From the NCBI GenBank assembly GCA_025059945.1, contig JANXDC010000003.1, positions 1 to 64,000 on the forward strand: a stretch of 64,000 bases of DNA, written 5' to 3'. A model generated the notes under the pieces. The model was given only the letters and a program-made list of their open reading frames with translations. It was not told where the DNA came from and ran no database searches. Position 1 is the first letter of the stretch, and each line of letters opens with the position of its first letter. Positions 18,050 through 27,213 of the stretch are shown piece after piece. The stretch comes from Bacteroidota bacterium. GTDB lineage: Bacteria; Bacteroidota; Rhodothermia; JANXDC01. A program made the position numbers and the translations under genes.

Positions 18050-19259
18050 AGAGCAGTTGGCCCCGCTTCCAGACGGCTCTTACGGGCATGTCCCCGCCGT
18101 GGTAGAGTACGTACGCCGGGCTAGGGTGGTCTAACAGCACCAGATCGGCCTCATATCCCGGAGCCAAACGGCCGATCCGATGCGCCTGTCCGATAGCTTG
18201 GGCTGCTGCGCGCGTTACGGCCACCCAAACGGCCTCTGGGCTCAAACCCATTTCCACGCAAGCCAGGCTCATCACAAAAGGCAGGCTGTAGGTGGGCGAG
18301 GAGCCGGGGTTGAAATCCGTCGCGATCGCTATGGTGACCCCGGCCTCCAGGGCCTGCCGGGCGGACGCGTAAGGTTGGCGCAGATAAAAGCTGCATCCCG
18401 GCAAGAAGGTCGCCACCACTCCGGCCTCGGCCAGCGCACGGAATCCCTCCGGCGAGGTGTGCTCCAGATGATCGGCCGAGACGGCCCCTAGCTCCGCCGC
18501 CAGTCGGGCCCCTCCGGAATCGCGAAACTGATCGGCGTGCAGCTTGATCCCCCATCCCAAGGCCCGACCCGCCATAAGAAGCAGCCGCGCCTCCTCGGGG
18601 CTGAAAGCCCCCTCTTCGCAGAACACGTCTACGAAGCGCACCTGGGCCGTCTGGGCGAGCTCGGGCATGAGCTCCTGGCAGAGATAGGCCAAATAGCGGT
18701 CTCGCCGCTCGGCGTAGTCGTCCGGCACGAGGTGAGCCAGGAAGCTCACGTGTAGCTCCACCGGGTGGCTCTGGCGCAGGGCGGCGTAGATCGCCAGCTG
18801 CTTGCGCTCCGTTTCCAAGTCCAGCCCGTAACCTGTTTTGGCCTCTACGGTCGTGACCCCGAATCGCATCATGCGATCCAGAAAGCGCCGCGTCCGCAAC
18901 AAAAGCTCCTCTTCGGTGGCCACACGCGTCTGGGCCACCGTGCGGCGGATCCCTCCGCCCTGCGCGGCGATCTGCTGGTAGCTAAGCCCTTGCAGGCGCA
19001 AGCGGAACTCATCGAGCCGATCCCCCCCGAAGCAGAGGTGCGTATGGCTGTCGATGAGGCCCGGCACAAGCGCCCCGCCTGCTCCCGAAAACGCAGGCCA
19101 GGCGCCCAGAGCCTCGGGCAGCTCCCGCTCAGGGCCTATCCAGAGGATCCGACCCTCTTGTACGGCCACCGCGGGGTTTTGTATGGGGGCGACCTCCTCC
19201 GGGCCCGACCCTTGCATGGTCCACGCTTCGCCTAAGCAGCGCAGCACAAAGCGGTTCAC
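18024..19259 (-). CDS. hutI: Imidazolonepropionase
   Basis: 411 residues, the normal size. The metal-dependent amidohydrolase fold shows LVPGLIDSHTHLCFGGDRLD (metal His pair), TTVEAKTGYGLD, IKLHADQFRDSGGA (metal His) and IAIATDFNPGSSPTYSLPFV (metal Asp). It opens the ring of 4-imidazolone-5-propanoate to N-formimidoyl-L-glutamate, the substrate of the next gene product. The start is a GTG overlapping the stop of the GroES-like gene (GTGA), so translation is coupled to that gene. Confidence 0.96.
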   Translation of the reverse strand: MNRFVLRCLGEAWTMQGSGPEEVAPIQNPAVAVQEGRILWIGPERELPEALGAWPAFSGAGGALVPGLIDSHTHLCFGGDRLDEFRLRLQGLSYQQIAAQGGGIRRTVAQTRVATEEELLLRTRRFLDRMMRFGVTTVEAKTGYGLDLETERKQLAIYAALRQSHPVELHVSFLAHLVPDDYAERRDRYLAYLCQELMPELAQTAQVRFVDVFCEEGAFSPEEARLLLMAGRALGWGIKLHADQFRDSGGARLAAELGAVSADHLEHTSPEGFRALAEAGVVATFLPGCSFYLRQPYASARQALEAGVTIAIATDFNPGSSPTYSLPFVMSLACVEMGLSPEAVWVAVTRAAAQAIGQAHRIGRLAPGYEADLVLLDHPSPAYVLYHGGDMPVRAVWKRGQLLYGQLDPVC

Positions 19260-19633
19260 GGCTCGGCCTCTTCGGAGTCCGCTTCAAAACGCGTGCGCAC
19301 TAGCACCAGGATGGCCGACTGGGGCACGACGAAGTACTTCTTGCCTTCGTAGACGATCTCCACGGCCTGTTCCTTTAGGAACATCGCGTAATCGCCCTCT
19401 TCGGCCTGCAAGGGCACGTAACGGACCGTTGGGCGTTCGCGCCAAGGCTCCTCCTCAAACGGCCCCGGTATGGCGTATCCGGGCCCGACCTTGACGACGT
19501 AGCCCGAGGAGACCTTCTCTTTTTCTTTAACCGTGGGGGGTAGATAGAGGCCCGTTTCGGTCGTTTGCTCCCCCTCTTCGGGGGCGATAAGCACCCGATC
19601 TCCCACCACGAGGAGCTCTTTTATCCACCGCAT
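19256..19633 (-). CDS. GroES-like co-chaperone paralogue
   Basis: 125 residues from the ATG at 19633; longer open frame upstream lacks signals. The Cpn10 fold is recognisable: VVGDRVLIAPEEGEQTTETG, then YLPPTVKEKEKVSSGYVVKV, then DYAMFLKEQAVEIVYEGKKY and FVVPQSAILVLV. TETGLYLPPT matches the mobile loop that contacts GroEL. It is about 30 residues longer than ordinary GroES; the extra sequence is an insertion around 52-78 (YAIPGPFEEEPWRERPT) and an acidic tail. No groEL is adjacent. It heads the hutI-hutG unit and has its own promoter candidate. A role in folding of secreted or catabolic enzymes is possible but only inferred. Confidence 0.8.
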   Translation of the reverse strand: MRWIKELLVVGDRVLIAPEEGEQTTETGLYLPPTVKEKEKVSSGYVVKVGPGYAIPGPFEEEPWRERPTVRYVPLQAEEGDYAMFLKEQAVEIVYEGKKYFVVPQSAILVLVRTRFEADSEEAEP

Positions 19634-19659
19634 AACGGTTCCATGGCCCTCGGTTTGTT

Positions 19660-19690
19660 CAAAGATAGCAGCCGATCCCCTTAGTACAAG
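19660..19690 (-). promoter_or_regulatory. Candidate promoter for the GroES-like-hutI-hutG unit
   Basis: On the minus strand CTTG, 19 bases, then TATCTTTG (19667 down to 19660), an exact match to TA-N2-TTTG. It overlaps the end of the transporter gene and lies 27 bases before the GroES-like start codon. Confidence 0.55.
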
Positions 19691-21099
19691 GCCGCCACGA
19701 CGGCTACGAGCACCAGGACCCCTACGAGGTCCAACCACAGCCCAACGCGGACCATGTCGGAGATGTGCAGGTATCGGCTTGCGAAAACCAGCGCGTTTGG
19801 CGGGGTTCCGGCCGGCATCATGAAGCCCAAACTGGAGGCGATCACGGCCGGCACCGTAAGGGCGAGCACGGATTGGCCCGTGCTCTGGGCCGCAGCTGCC
19901 AGCAGGGGCACAAGCAGGGCGGCTGTGGCCGTGTTGGAGGCGAATTCCGTAAGCAACAGCGCCACGGCGGCGGCGGCGAACATGAGCCCAAGCGGCGCCC
20001 ACGCGGCCGATTCGGCAAAAAGACCGCCAATGACTCGGTCTAAACCGGAGCGCTCAACGCCTTGCGCGAGCGCAAAACCGCCTCCGAAGAGCAACAGGAC
20101 CTCCCAGGAGACGAACCGGCTCCAATCCCCGCCTAGTACGCGGGTAAGGCGTCCCTCTCGGTCTCGAACGGGCCACAAGAAGAGCGCCAAGGCAGCGCAC
20201 AAGACCACGGTCGTATCATCTACCCAAGGCAACCACCGCCCCCAGCCCGGCCAGGGGCCCAGTCCGGTGCGCGTAAGCCAAAGCAGCGCGGTAAGCAGGA
20301 AAACGACCAACACCACCCGCTCAGCCGGATGCCAGGGCGGCAAGATGCGGCGCCGCTCCAGAATCGCCTCAGGGCGATAGCCCAGCTGCGGCTCCGGATA
20401 GCGGAAGGCCGCAAGCAGCAGCCCGTAGGCGGCCAGCAGCATCAGGGCCGCGATCGGAACCCCCCACGACATCCACTCCGCAAAGCCGGGCGCGAACTCC
20501 GGATGGTGTTGGCGCAGGTAACCGAGCAGAATGCCGTTTGGCGGGGTGCCCACGATCGTAGCCACCCCGCCGATGCTGGCTGCATACGCCACGGCTAACA
20601 GCACCTGCTTGGCGAAAAGCGGCTTAACCGGGCCCTCCGGGATCTGATCCAGGATCGACAGGGCGATGGGCAAGGCCACAAGGGCGGTGGCCGTGTTGGA
20701 CATCCACATGGACAGAAACGCGACCGATAGCAGCAGCCCCAGCACCACATGCCGGGGACGGCGGGCGAAGCGGCCCAGAAGCCCGAGGGCCAGGCGTTCG
20801 TGTAGCCCCCAGCGCTGCATAGCGGCGCCAAGCAAAAACCCGCCTAGAAACAGAAACACCGTCGAATTGGCGTACGCCTCGGCGGTTTGCAGCCCGGGCG
20901 GGATACTGAGCAGCGGAAAAAGCACCAGCGGCAGTAGCGCCGTCACGGCAAGGGGCACGGCCTCCGAAAGCCACCAAAGCCCCATCCACAGCACAACGGC
21001 CGCCGTGCGCCAGGGCAGCGAATCGGGCTGGCCTTGGCCGATCGCGATGAGCAGCAACGCCAAGCCCGGACCCGACCAACGGGCTAGCTTCCGCCCCAT
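19681..21099 (-). CDS. DASS/SLC13-family sodium-coupled anion symporter
   Basis: 472 residues with about 11-12 membrane segments. The family motifs appear twice, as expected from its internal repeat: Ser-Asn-Thr in MWMSNTATALVALPI and ASNTATAALLVPLL, and Thr-Pro-Pro-Asn in GTPPNGILLGYL and GTPPNALVFASRY. These bind sodium and substrate. Family members import di- and tricarboxylates, sulfate or acidic amino acids. Its position 12 bases after two peptidase genes and upstream of histidine-degradation genes would suit uptake of dicarboxylates or acidic amino acids, but the substrate is not determined by sequence. Confidence 0.9.
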   Translation of the reverse strand: MGRKLARWSGPGLALLLIAIGQGQPDSLPWRTAAVVLWMGLWWLSEAVPLAVTALLPLVLFPLLSIPPGLQTAEAYANSTVFLFLGGFLLGAAMQRWGLHERLALGLLGRFARRPRHVVLGLLLSVAFLSMWMSNTATALVALPIALSILDQIPEGPVKPLFAKQVLLAVAYAASIGGVATIVGTPPNGILLGYLRQHHPEFAPGFAEWMSWGVPIAALMLLAAYGLLLAAFRYPEPQLGYRPEAILERRRILPPWHPAERVVLVVFLLTALLWLTRTGLGPWPGWGRWLPWVDDTTVVLCAALALFLWPVRDREGRLTRVLGGDWSRFVSWEVLLLFGGGFALAQGVERSGLDRVIGGLFAESAAWAPLGLMFAAAAVALLLTEFASNTATAALLVPLLAAAAQSTGQSVLALTVPAVIASSLGFMMPAGTPPNALVFASRYLHISDMVRVGLWLDLVGVLVLVAVVAALY

Positions 21100-21111
21100 T
21101 GAGGCGATTCC

Positions 21112-23700
21112 CTAACGGCTTGGACCCAGCAAGATCGCATTGAGCAGCAGCCCGTGTCCGTCGACCCAAAAGGCCCGGAAGGCGGGGTTGTCGGCGAACA
21201 GGATCACCCGGCCCCGGCCCACGTCCTCGGCCACAATAGCCGCCCCTGAGGCGAGGTGACGCATCAGGCGCGCGGGCACATAACCGTTCAGCAGGGGTTC
21301 GGATTCGTATACGGCCACGTTGCCCACGTTGTCGAGGGGCTCCAAAACCAGGGTGCCCACCTTGAGCGTCACGTAGCGGTTCCCGTAGCCGTAGGCGACC
21401 GGGTGCGTCGGATCTAAGCGCACCCGCAACAGGGCCCCGGGTATATCGCCCTCGAGGGCCAGGCGCTCGCTTTCGGCATAGGCGGCGCGCCGGAGGCGCT
21501 CCTTTCGGGCTTCATCCGGTTCGGGCGTCCGACGCACCTTGGCCTGCGTCCAGCGCGCCCTAGATTCGGCCGCCCATCGCGCAGCAGAACCGACGGCCAC
21601 CAGCACCCCCCCGCGCTGAATCCAGTCGCGGATGCGGGCCTGCGTGGTGGAGTCGATGCGACCGTAGTTTCCGGGGGGAAGCAAGAGCACATTGTAACGG
21701 CTTAGGTCCAGGCCGGCCAGCGCGGCAAGGGGCACGTTGTGATAGGGAACTTCAAAACGCCGATCTAATAGATACCAAATGGCCCCAAACTCCGCGGGGT
21801 TGATGCCCTCGCCGGTGAGCACGGCGATGCGGGGCTGTTCAAAGGTGGAGACGTAGTTAGAGCCCAGATCAAATCCCTCCTCCACGAAACCGCTTTGAGC
21901 GGCGTAAATGCGCACTCCCGCCTCGGCGGCCACGCGGCGCATGAGCTCGACAAGCGCGGAGCGGCGCTCCTCGTTTCGGGTCAGCGGAATCACCAGAGTC
22001 CCGGCCGGATAGCGCCGCCCGTCCAGCCGAAAAGGCCGATGCGCCAGGCGCATTCGGATCCCTTCGCGCATCAGCAGCCCGATGGCCTTTGGGAAGAAGT
22101 ACTGATCGGGAGGTATCAGATAGGCGTATCGGGCCTCGCCGCCTATGAGCTCTCCCCCCGGGCCAGGGGCCTCTGTTACGGGCTCTAGGGCCGTCAAGGG
22201 GGTCGTGGTGCTGTAAAAGGGCACTAGCCCAAACGCATACGGCAGCGTCCAGGCGGTGATGTCGTAGGTAAGGGAATCGGAGAACTCCGTGCGCCGCTCC
22301 ATAAGCGCGCGCACCAGAGCCCCCTTGGGCTGAGCGGTGACGATCACAAAGGAACCTGCCGGCAGATCGACCGTTTCGGTCCGATCGGTAGCATAATTGT
22401 AGACGGACACCCGCCGCACGGACTCCCGCAGCCGGGCCACCTCCACACCCTGATCCAACAGCAGCCGCAGAAACAGGTGCCGGCGGCCTAAGTCTCCGGC
22501 CTCCGGGGGCAGGACGTAGGCCTGTACTTCGTTTCGGGACACGCGCACGATGCGTTCAAAGGCGGCCCGAAAGCGCTCCAGCAACTCCCGACGGCGCTCC
22601 ACGGCCGTACGCAGGGTGGCCATCGAGCTCGTGACGTGATGCCGGATGCGGTCCTCTAGCCGCAGCAAGGTACCGTCGCGCAGCTCCACGGCCGTGCCCG
22701 CAGAACCGCCTCCAGCCTGCTCATACGTCATGCCCGCCGCACCGTTAAGCGAGGGCCAGGAGTCTCCATAGCCAGGATAGAGCAGGTCGAAGTTCTCTCG
22801 GGTGAAGTACAACCAGCCCCGCGCATCGAAGGCCTCTCGGTTGCCCTCCCCGAATACGCGCATGTTCTCCAGCACCTCAGGCGGTATCTGGCGGTGTATG
22901 GGCTGGGCCGCGGGGGCGAAATAATACGGGGACTCGCGCCCCTGCTCGTGATAGTCCACGTGCACGACCGGCATCCACCGGTTGTAGAGCCGAATACGGG
23001 CCTGCGTCTCCAGTTGAGTCATCCAGGCCCAGTCCCGGTTGAGGTCGAAGAGGTAATGGTTTGTCCGCCCGCCCGGCCAGGGCTCCGCATGCTCCCAGGC
23101 CTCCGGATTGGGGTCAGACCGTTGACCTTGGGCTTGGTTGATCCAGCTTGCGTATCGGTCGCGGCCGTCCGGATTAAGACACGGATCTAGAATCACCACG
23201 GCCTGCCGCAGGATGCGCTCGGTAAGCGTATCGGTTCCGGCCGCAAGCTGATAGGCTACGCGCATGGCGGCCTCGGAGCTGGAGGCCTCGTTGCCGTGCA
23301 CGTTGTAGCTGAGCCAAACCACGATGGGCAAATCTACAATAACGGAACGCACGTCCGGATAGCGACGGGGATCGACCAGGCGCAGATGCGCCTCCCGGAT
23401 CGCCTCCAGTCGGGCCAGGTTTTCGGGGCTGGAGAAGATGGCCACCATAAGGGGACGGCGCTCGTATGTCTGCCCGTATCGCTCCAGCCGCATGCGATCG
23501 GAACGGGCGGCCAGGGCCTCGAAATAGCCCACGATGCGGTGATGATAGCTGAAATGCTGCCCCAGCCTGTATCCGAGCCATTCCTCGGGGCGGGGAACGT
23601 CGGGCCTATAGGTGCCACCGGGATATAGGGGGTCCTGCCCGTAGACGGGACCGAAAAGCCCCACGCAGGCCAGCAGCAGGCGCAGCGGGAATTTGACCAT
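21112..23700 (-). CDS. Exported M14-family zinc carboxypeptidase (copy 1)
   Basis: 862 residues from the ATG at 23700, which has a GGAGGA site and starts a signal peptide (MVKFPLRLLLACVGLFGPVYG). The zinc motif is in WLSYNVHGNEASSSEAAMRV (His and Glu), the third ligand in HVDYHEQGRESPYYF; NPDGRDRY and NRDWAWMTQ mark the substrate pocket. The likely catalytic Glu is in GMTYEQAGGG. The region after about 560 is a long extra domain ending in a Rossmann-like part (YNVLLLPPGNYGRI) resembling glutamine-amidotransferase-like folds. It is a diverged duplicate of the upstream gene, 14 bases away. Expected to release C-terminal residues from peptides in the periplasm. Confidence 0.9.
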   Translation of the reverse strand: MVKFPLRLLLACVGLFGPVYGQDPLYPGGTYRPDVPRPEEWLGYRLGQHFSYHHRIVGYFEALAARSDRMRLERYGQTYERRPLMVAIFSSPENLARLEAIREAHLRLVDPRRYPDVRSVIVDLPIVVWLSYNVHGNEASSSEAAMRVAYQLAAGTDTLTERILRQAVVILDPCLNPDGRDRYASWINQAQGQRSDPNPEAWEHAEPWPGGRTNHYLFDLNRDWAWMTQLETQARIRLYNRWMPVVHVDYHEQGRESPYYFAPAAQPIHRQIPPEVLENMRVFGEGNREAFDARGWLYFTRENFDLLYPGYGDSWPSLNGAAGMTYEQAGGGSAGTAVELRDGTLLRLEDRIRHHVTSSMATLRTAVERRRELLERFRAAFERIVRVSRNEVQAYVLPPEAGDLGRRHLFLRLLLDQGVEVARLRESVRRVSVYNYATDRTETVDLPAGSFVIVTAQPKGALVRALMERRTEFSDSLTYDITAWTLPYAFGLVPFYSTTTPLTALEPVTEAPGPGGELIGGEARYAYLIPPDQYFFPKAIGLLMREGIRMRLAHRPFRLDGRRYPAGTLVIPLTRNEERRSALVELMRRVAAEAGVRIYAAQSGFVEEGFDLGSNYVSTFEQPRIAVLTGEGINPAEFGAIWYLLDRRFEVPYHNVPLAALAGLDLSRYNVLLLPPGNYGRIDSTTQARIRDWIQRGGVLVAVGSAARWAAESRARWTQAKVRRTPEPDEARKERLRRAAYAESERLALEGDIPGALLRVRLDPTHPVAYGYGNRYVTLKVGTLVLEPLDNVGNVAVYESEPLLNGYVPARLMRHLASGAAIVAEDVGRGRVILFADNPAFRAFWVDGHGLLLNAILLGPSR

Positions 23701-23714
23701 AAACTGTCCTCCGA

Positions 23715-26333
23715 TCACAAAGCGGGCAACAGAAAAACGGCGTTCCAGAGCATGCGCTGATAAGCCAGCCAGTACATGCGGAAGTTCGGGTTGGGGAGCA
23801 TGAGCACGACCTTGCCTCGACCCATCTGCACCAGGGCCGCCCAGACGCCCCCGGCCAGTTTGGCCCGGTTGTAGGCGCTGATGAAGCCGGAGACCTTCAG
23901 GGTGTTCGGGTCTGCCCCGTATCGGCCGGCCCATGAGATGCCGCTGGCTTGCGGGTTCCAGCGGAAAGCCTCCGCAAGCTGGGCGAAAACGTAGACTTCG
24001 CCCTCCAGCCCATATCCGAGCGGATGCGTCGGATCCAGCTCCCCGCGCAAGGCCACGCCGGCCAGCTCCTGATGGCGTTGGTCGTCTTCGCGCGCCTCCC
24101 AGCCCAGACGGGCCGTGTAGGCGTCGCGAGCTCGTTGCAGGGCCTCTTGGGGACGGACGAGCTCAACACGCGTAAAGCGGCTCCGATCCTGCGTGAAAAA
24201 CAGCGCCGACCCCTCCAAAGCCACAAGTACGCCTCCGGATTCGACCCAAGCCCGCAGCCGGGCCTGCAAGGTGCTGTCGATAAAGGGGCGCAGGTTGCCG
24301 CCGCCCGGGAACAGTATCACGTCGTAGCGGCGCAGATCGACCTGAGCCAGGCTGCTCAGGCGCACGGGGTGCACCGTGTATCCCAGCTCCTGCTCGAAGG
24401 CATACCAGAGCTGCCCGTAGCTATACATCGAAATGGGCCGGTCGGCCACCAGCAGCACCCGGGGGGGGCGGATCGGAATGTGCGAGGGCGAGGCCAGATC
24501 CCGACCCGATTCCACGAGCGCCCGCTGGGCCCCGTAGATCCAAACGCCGGTCTGATCGGCCAGGCGCCGCATGTCCTCGTGCACGCGATCGCGCAGCGAG
24601 TCCGGCTGCTGACCGAGCAGCAGGATCAGGCTGCCTCGGGGGAAATCCCGGCCTTCGAGCCGAAAAGGCCGCCCGGCTGAGCGCACGCGGTAGCCCCACC
24701 CCCACAGGCGCACAAGGGCCCGAGGGGCCTGCACATGATCCCATGGGATAAGATAGGCGTAGGCGGCCGGCAAACCGCGCACCTGGCCCCGATACGTCGG
24801 GGGTTCGGTTACGCGTTCCGTGGCGACGTTCAGAGGCTGCTCCGACCAGTAACCCTCGACTCCGAAGGCCAGAGGGGCAGACCAGGTCGAGACGTCGTAA
24901 AAGAGCGAATCCTCCAGGGCCATCTCCCGCAACAGCAGCGTGTGCACGAGAACCTGTCGGGGCTGATCGGCGCGAACGATCCAGGTGCCGGCCGGAAAGG
25001 ATCGGCTGGGGCCCGGCGCCCCGGTCCGGTAGTCAAAGGGTCGGGGCACCACAAACGGGGCCCGGGCTCGTTCTATCTCCACCCCGTGCGCGTGCAGAAC
25101 GCCGAGAAGCCTGTACAGATACGACTCCGTTCGATCCGGAAACACGTACAGGGCCGGGCCCTTTCGGAGGCTGATGCCGTCGCGGAAAAAGCGCGCCATG
25201 TAGCGCAGAAGCTCCTCTCGGCGTTCGACGGCCTCCTCCAGCGCGGCCATCGAGGTCAGGAAATGGTTATAGACGCGCTGTCGGAAGCTAAGCATCGTGC
25301 CGTCCCAGGTCTGCACAAGCAGCCCTGCCCGGCTGCCCCCGCCCTGTTCGGTGAGCATGCCGATGGCCCCCTGCAGGCTGGGGTATGAGGACCCGTAACC
25401 GGGATAGAAGAACTCGAAGCGTTCGCGCGTAAAGTACTGAATTTGCTCTCGGTCGAAGGCGCGGTTCATGGCCTCCCCGATGCGTTGAGCCAGCTGATGG
25501 TTCTCCTCGGGCAATAGCAGGTTGCGGGGCCGCATGCCCGGCATGGTGAAGTAGTTGGCGTTGTAGTTCTGCTCGTGATAGTCGATGTGCACCTGGGGCA
25601 GCCACTGCCGGTAGGCCGCGATGCGGGCGCGCGATTCCGGATGCACAAGCCAGGCCCAATCGCGGTTGAGGTCGAACAGATAGTGGTTCGTCCGCCCGCC
25701 CGGCCAGGGCTCCTCATGCTGCACGACGTCGGGGTTGTCATTGGGCCTGAGCTGCCGGTAGGCACGAAAGTACTGCACATAACGCTCCCGGCCGTCGGGG
25801 TTCAAACAGGGGTCGACGATCACCACAGCTTGGCGCAAAATGCGCAGGGTGCGCTCGTCTTGGCCGGCCGCGAGCTGATAGATCACGCGCAGCGCGGCCT
25901 CCGTGCTGGGCGGCTCATTGCCGTGCACGTTGTAGCTGAGCCAGACCACAACGGGGTTTTCGCGCACGATCCGCTCCTGCTCCGCGGCGGAAAGCGTGCG
26001 CGGTTCGGCAAGCCGAAGGTTGGCCTGCCGAATCTCCTCCAGCCGGGCCATGTTGGCGGGGTCCGTGAGCACCATGTAGTGCAGGGGCCGGCCCAGATGG
26101 GTCTGCCCGTAGCGGACCAGACGCGATCGAGCGCTTGCGCGGGCGACAGCCTCCAGATAGGCCACCACGCGATCGTAGGGCGTAAAGTCCTCCCCCAGGG
26201 TGTATCCCAAAAAAGTCTGCGGGTGGGGTACCTCGGGCGCGTATCGACCACCGGGATAAAAGCCGTCATCCGGAACCTGCGCCCAGAGCAGATAAGGCCA
26301 CAACAGCGGCCCCAACAGCTTGCGCATCCGCAT
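23715..26333 (-). CDS. Exported M14-family zinc carboxypeptidase (copy 2)
   Basis: 872 residues. AGGAGGTG precedes the ATG at 26333; a second ATG two codons on is possible. After a short signal peptide (MRMRKLLGPLLWPYLLWAQ) come FYPGGRYAPEVPHPQTFLGY, the zinc motif WLSYNVHGNEPPSTEAALRV, NPDGRERYVQYF, GGRTNHYLFDLNRDWAWLV and HIDYHEQNYNANYF. The catalytic Glu is probably in GMLTEQGGGS. The C-terminal half repeats the amidotransferase-like extra domain of copy 1 (DVILFPGGGNLRPFIDSTLQ). Domain order and spacing match copy 1 throughout, so this is a tandem duplication. It is the first gene of the run towards the transporter and lies 91 bases past fliR. Confidence 0.9.
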   Translation of the reverse strand: MRMRKLLGPLLWPYLLWAQVPDDGFYPGGRYAPEVPHPQTFLGYTLGEDFTPYDRVVAYLEAVARASARSRLVRYGQTHLGRPLHYMVLTDPANMARLEEIRQANLRLAEPRTLSAAEQERIVRENPVVVWLSYNVHGNEPPSTEAALRVIYQLAAGQDERTLRILRQAVVIVDPCLNPDGRERYVQYFRAYRQLRPNDNPDVVQHEEPWPGGRTNHYLFDLNRDWAWLVHPESRARIAAYRQWLPQVHIDYHEQNYNANYFTMPGMRPRNLLLPEENHQLAQRIGEAMNRAFDREQIQYFTRERFEFFYPGYGSSYPSLQGAIGMLTEQGGGSRAGLLVQTWDGTMLSFRQRVYNHFLTSMAALEEAVERREELLRYMARFFRDGISLRKGPALYVFPDRTESYLYRLLGVLHAHGVEIERARAPFVVPRPFDYRTGAPGPSRSFPAGTWIVRADQPRQVLVHTLLLREMALEDSLFYDVSTWSAPLAFGVEGYWSEQPLNVATERVTEPPTYRGQVRGLPAAYAYLIPWDHVQAPRALVRLWGWGYRVRSAGRPFRLEGRDFPRGSLILLLGQQPDSLRDRVHEDMRRLADQTGVWIYGAQRALVESGRDLASPSHIPIRPPRVLLVADRPISMYSYGQLWYAFEQELGYTVHPVRLSSLAQVDLRRYDVILFPGGGNLRPFIDSTLQARLRAWVESGGVLVALEGSALFFTQDRSRFTRVELVRPQEALQRARDAYTARLGWEAREDDQRHQELAGVALRGELDPTHPLGYGLEGEVYVFAQLAEAFRWNPQASGISWAGRYGADPNTLKVSGFISAYNRAKLAGGVWAALVQMGRGKVVLMLPNPNFRMYWLAYQRMLWNAVFLLPAL

Positions 26334-26424
26334 GCGAGCACCTCCTATTGCAGAGCAGGTGAAGCGGAAAATACGCGCTGCGGGGCGGGCTCAGCAACGC
26401 GCCATACAAGAGCGTAACAAACAG

Positions 26425-27210
26425 CTACCGAGGAGCCAGACCGGCCAAGATGCGCTCCAGCCAATCGTCCAGACGCTCCAACACAAGCGGGATGGCTTGA
26501 AACAGCATCGGCACAAGCAGCCAGGCCAGCAAGAGGCCCACAAGCACCTTTAAGGAGAGGGAAAGCAGGAAGATGTTGCTCTGCGGGGCCAGACGGCTGT
26601 AAAGGGCCATCAGCGCGTCCAATAACAGCATCACCACCCAGAACGGAGCGGCCAGCTGGAGCCCGATCGCGAACATGCCCGTGGCCAGGCGCAGGAACAG
26701 GCCTGTATCGGGCATAACGGCCCCTCCCAGCGGGATCAGGGTAAAACTAAAGCTGAGCGCGCGCATGTAGAGATGATGTCCGTCCAGAAGCAGAAACATC
26801 AACGTGGCCAGCAAAAACCAAAACTGAGCCAGGACGTTACCTTGCTCCTGCGCCGTTGGATCGAATACGTTGGCCAAGCCCAGACCGATCTGCACCCCCG
26901 CAAAATCCCCGGCCATGCGGATGCCCTCAAAGAGCAAGCGCCCCGCAAAGCCCAGGCAGAGGCCCACCAGAAACTCGCGCGCAATGCTCAGCAGCGTCGT
27001 AACGTATGAGGAGCTCAGAAGAGCGGACAACTCGGCCCCGGAGCTCCCCGGAGCTTGTGCGGCGAAAAACAGCCCCAGACCGAAGGCCAGCAGCAGGCGC
27101 ACCCGTCCTGGGTAGAAAGCCATCCCCCAAAACGGAGCGGCCAGCAGCAGGCCGCTGATGCGCACAACGACCAAAAACCACCGCACCAGGTACTCGGTCG
27201 TCCATTCCAT
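26425..27210 (-). CDS. fliR: Flagellar export apparatus protein FliR
   Basis: 261 residues, hydrophobic, about six membrane segments (RWFLVVVRISGLLLAAPFWG near the start, GLCLGFAGRLLFEGIRMAGD and VFDPTAQEQGNVLAQFWFLL in the middle). GRLLFEGIRMAGDFAGVQIG and DPTAQEQ are FliR signatures. FliR completes the FliP-FliQ-FliR core of the flagellar type III export gate. It starts 3 bases after the fliQ stop. FlhB and FlhA do not follow; the next gene is an unrelated peptidase. Confidence 0.95.
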   Translation of the reverse strand: MEWTTEYLVRWFLVVVRISGLLLAAPFWGMAFYPGRVRLLLAFGLGLFFAAQAPGSSGAELSALLSSSYVTTLLSIAREFLVGLCLGFAGRLLFEGIRMAGDFAGVQIGLGLANVFDPTAQEQGNVLAQFWFLLATLMFLLLDGHHLYMRALSFSFTLIPLGGAVMPDTGLFLRLATGMFAIGLQLAAPFWVVMLLLDALMALYSRLAPQSNIFLLSLSLKVLVGLLLAWLLVPMLFQAIPLVLERLDDWLERILAGLAPR

Positions 27211-27213
27211 CGC

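Noticed and set aside
22288-25354. Loss of the catalytic Glu in one M14 copy (VELRDGT versus VQTWDGT)
   Set aside because: Both copies keep a Glu in the GM-x-x-EQ segment just upstream, which is the likelier catalytic position in this subfamily.
25575-26417. 280-codon plus-strand open frame
   Set aside because: Antisense to the second M14 peptidase, which has all its motifs and a good start.
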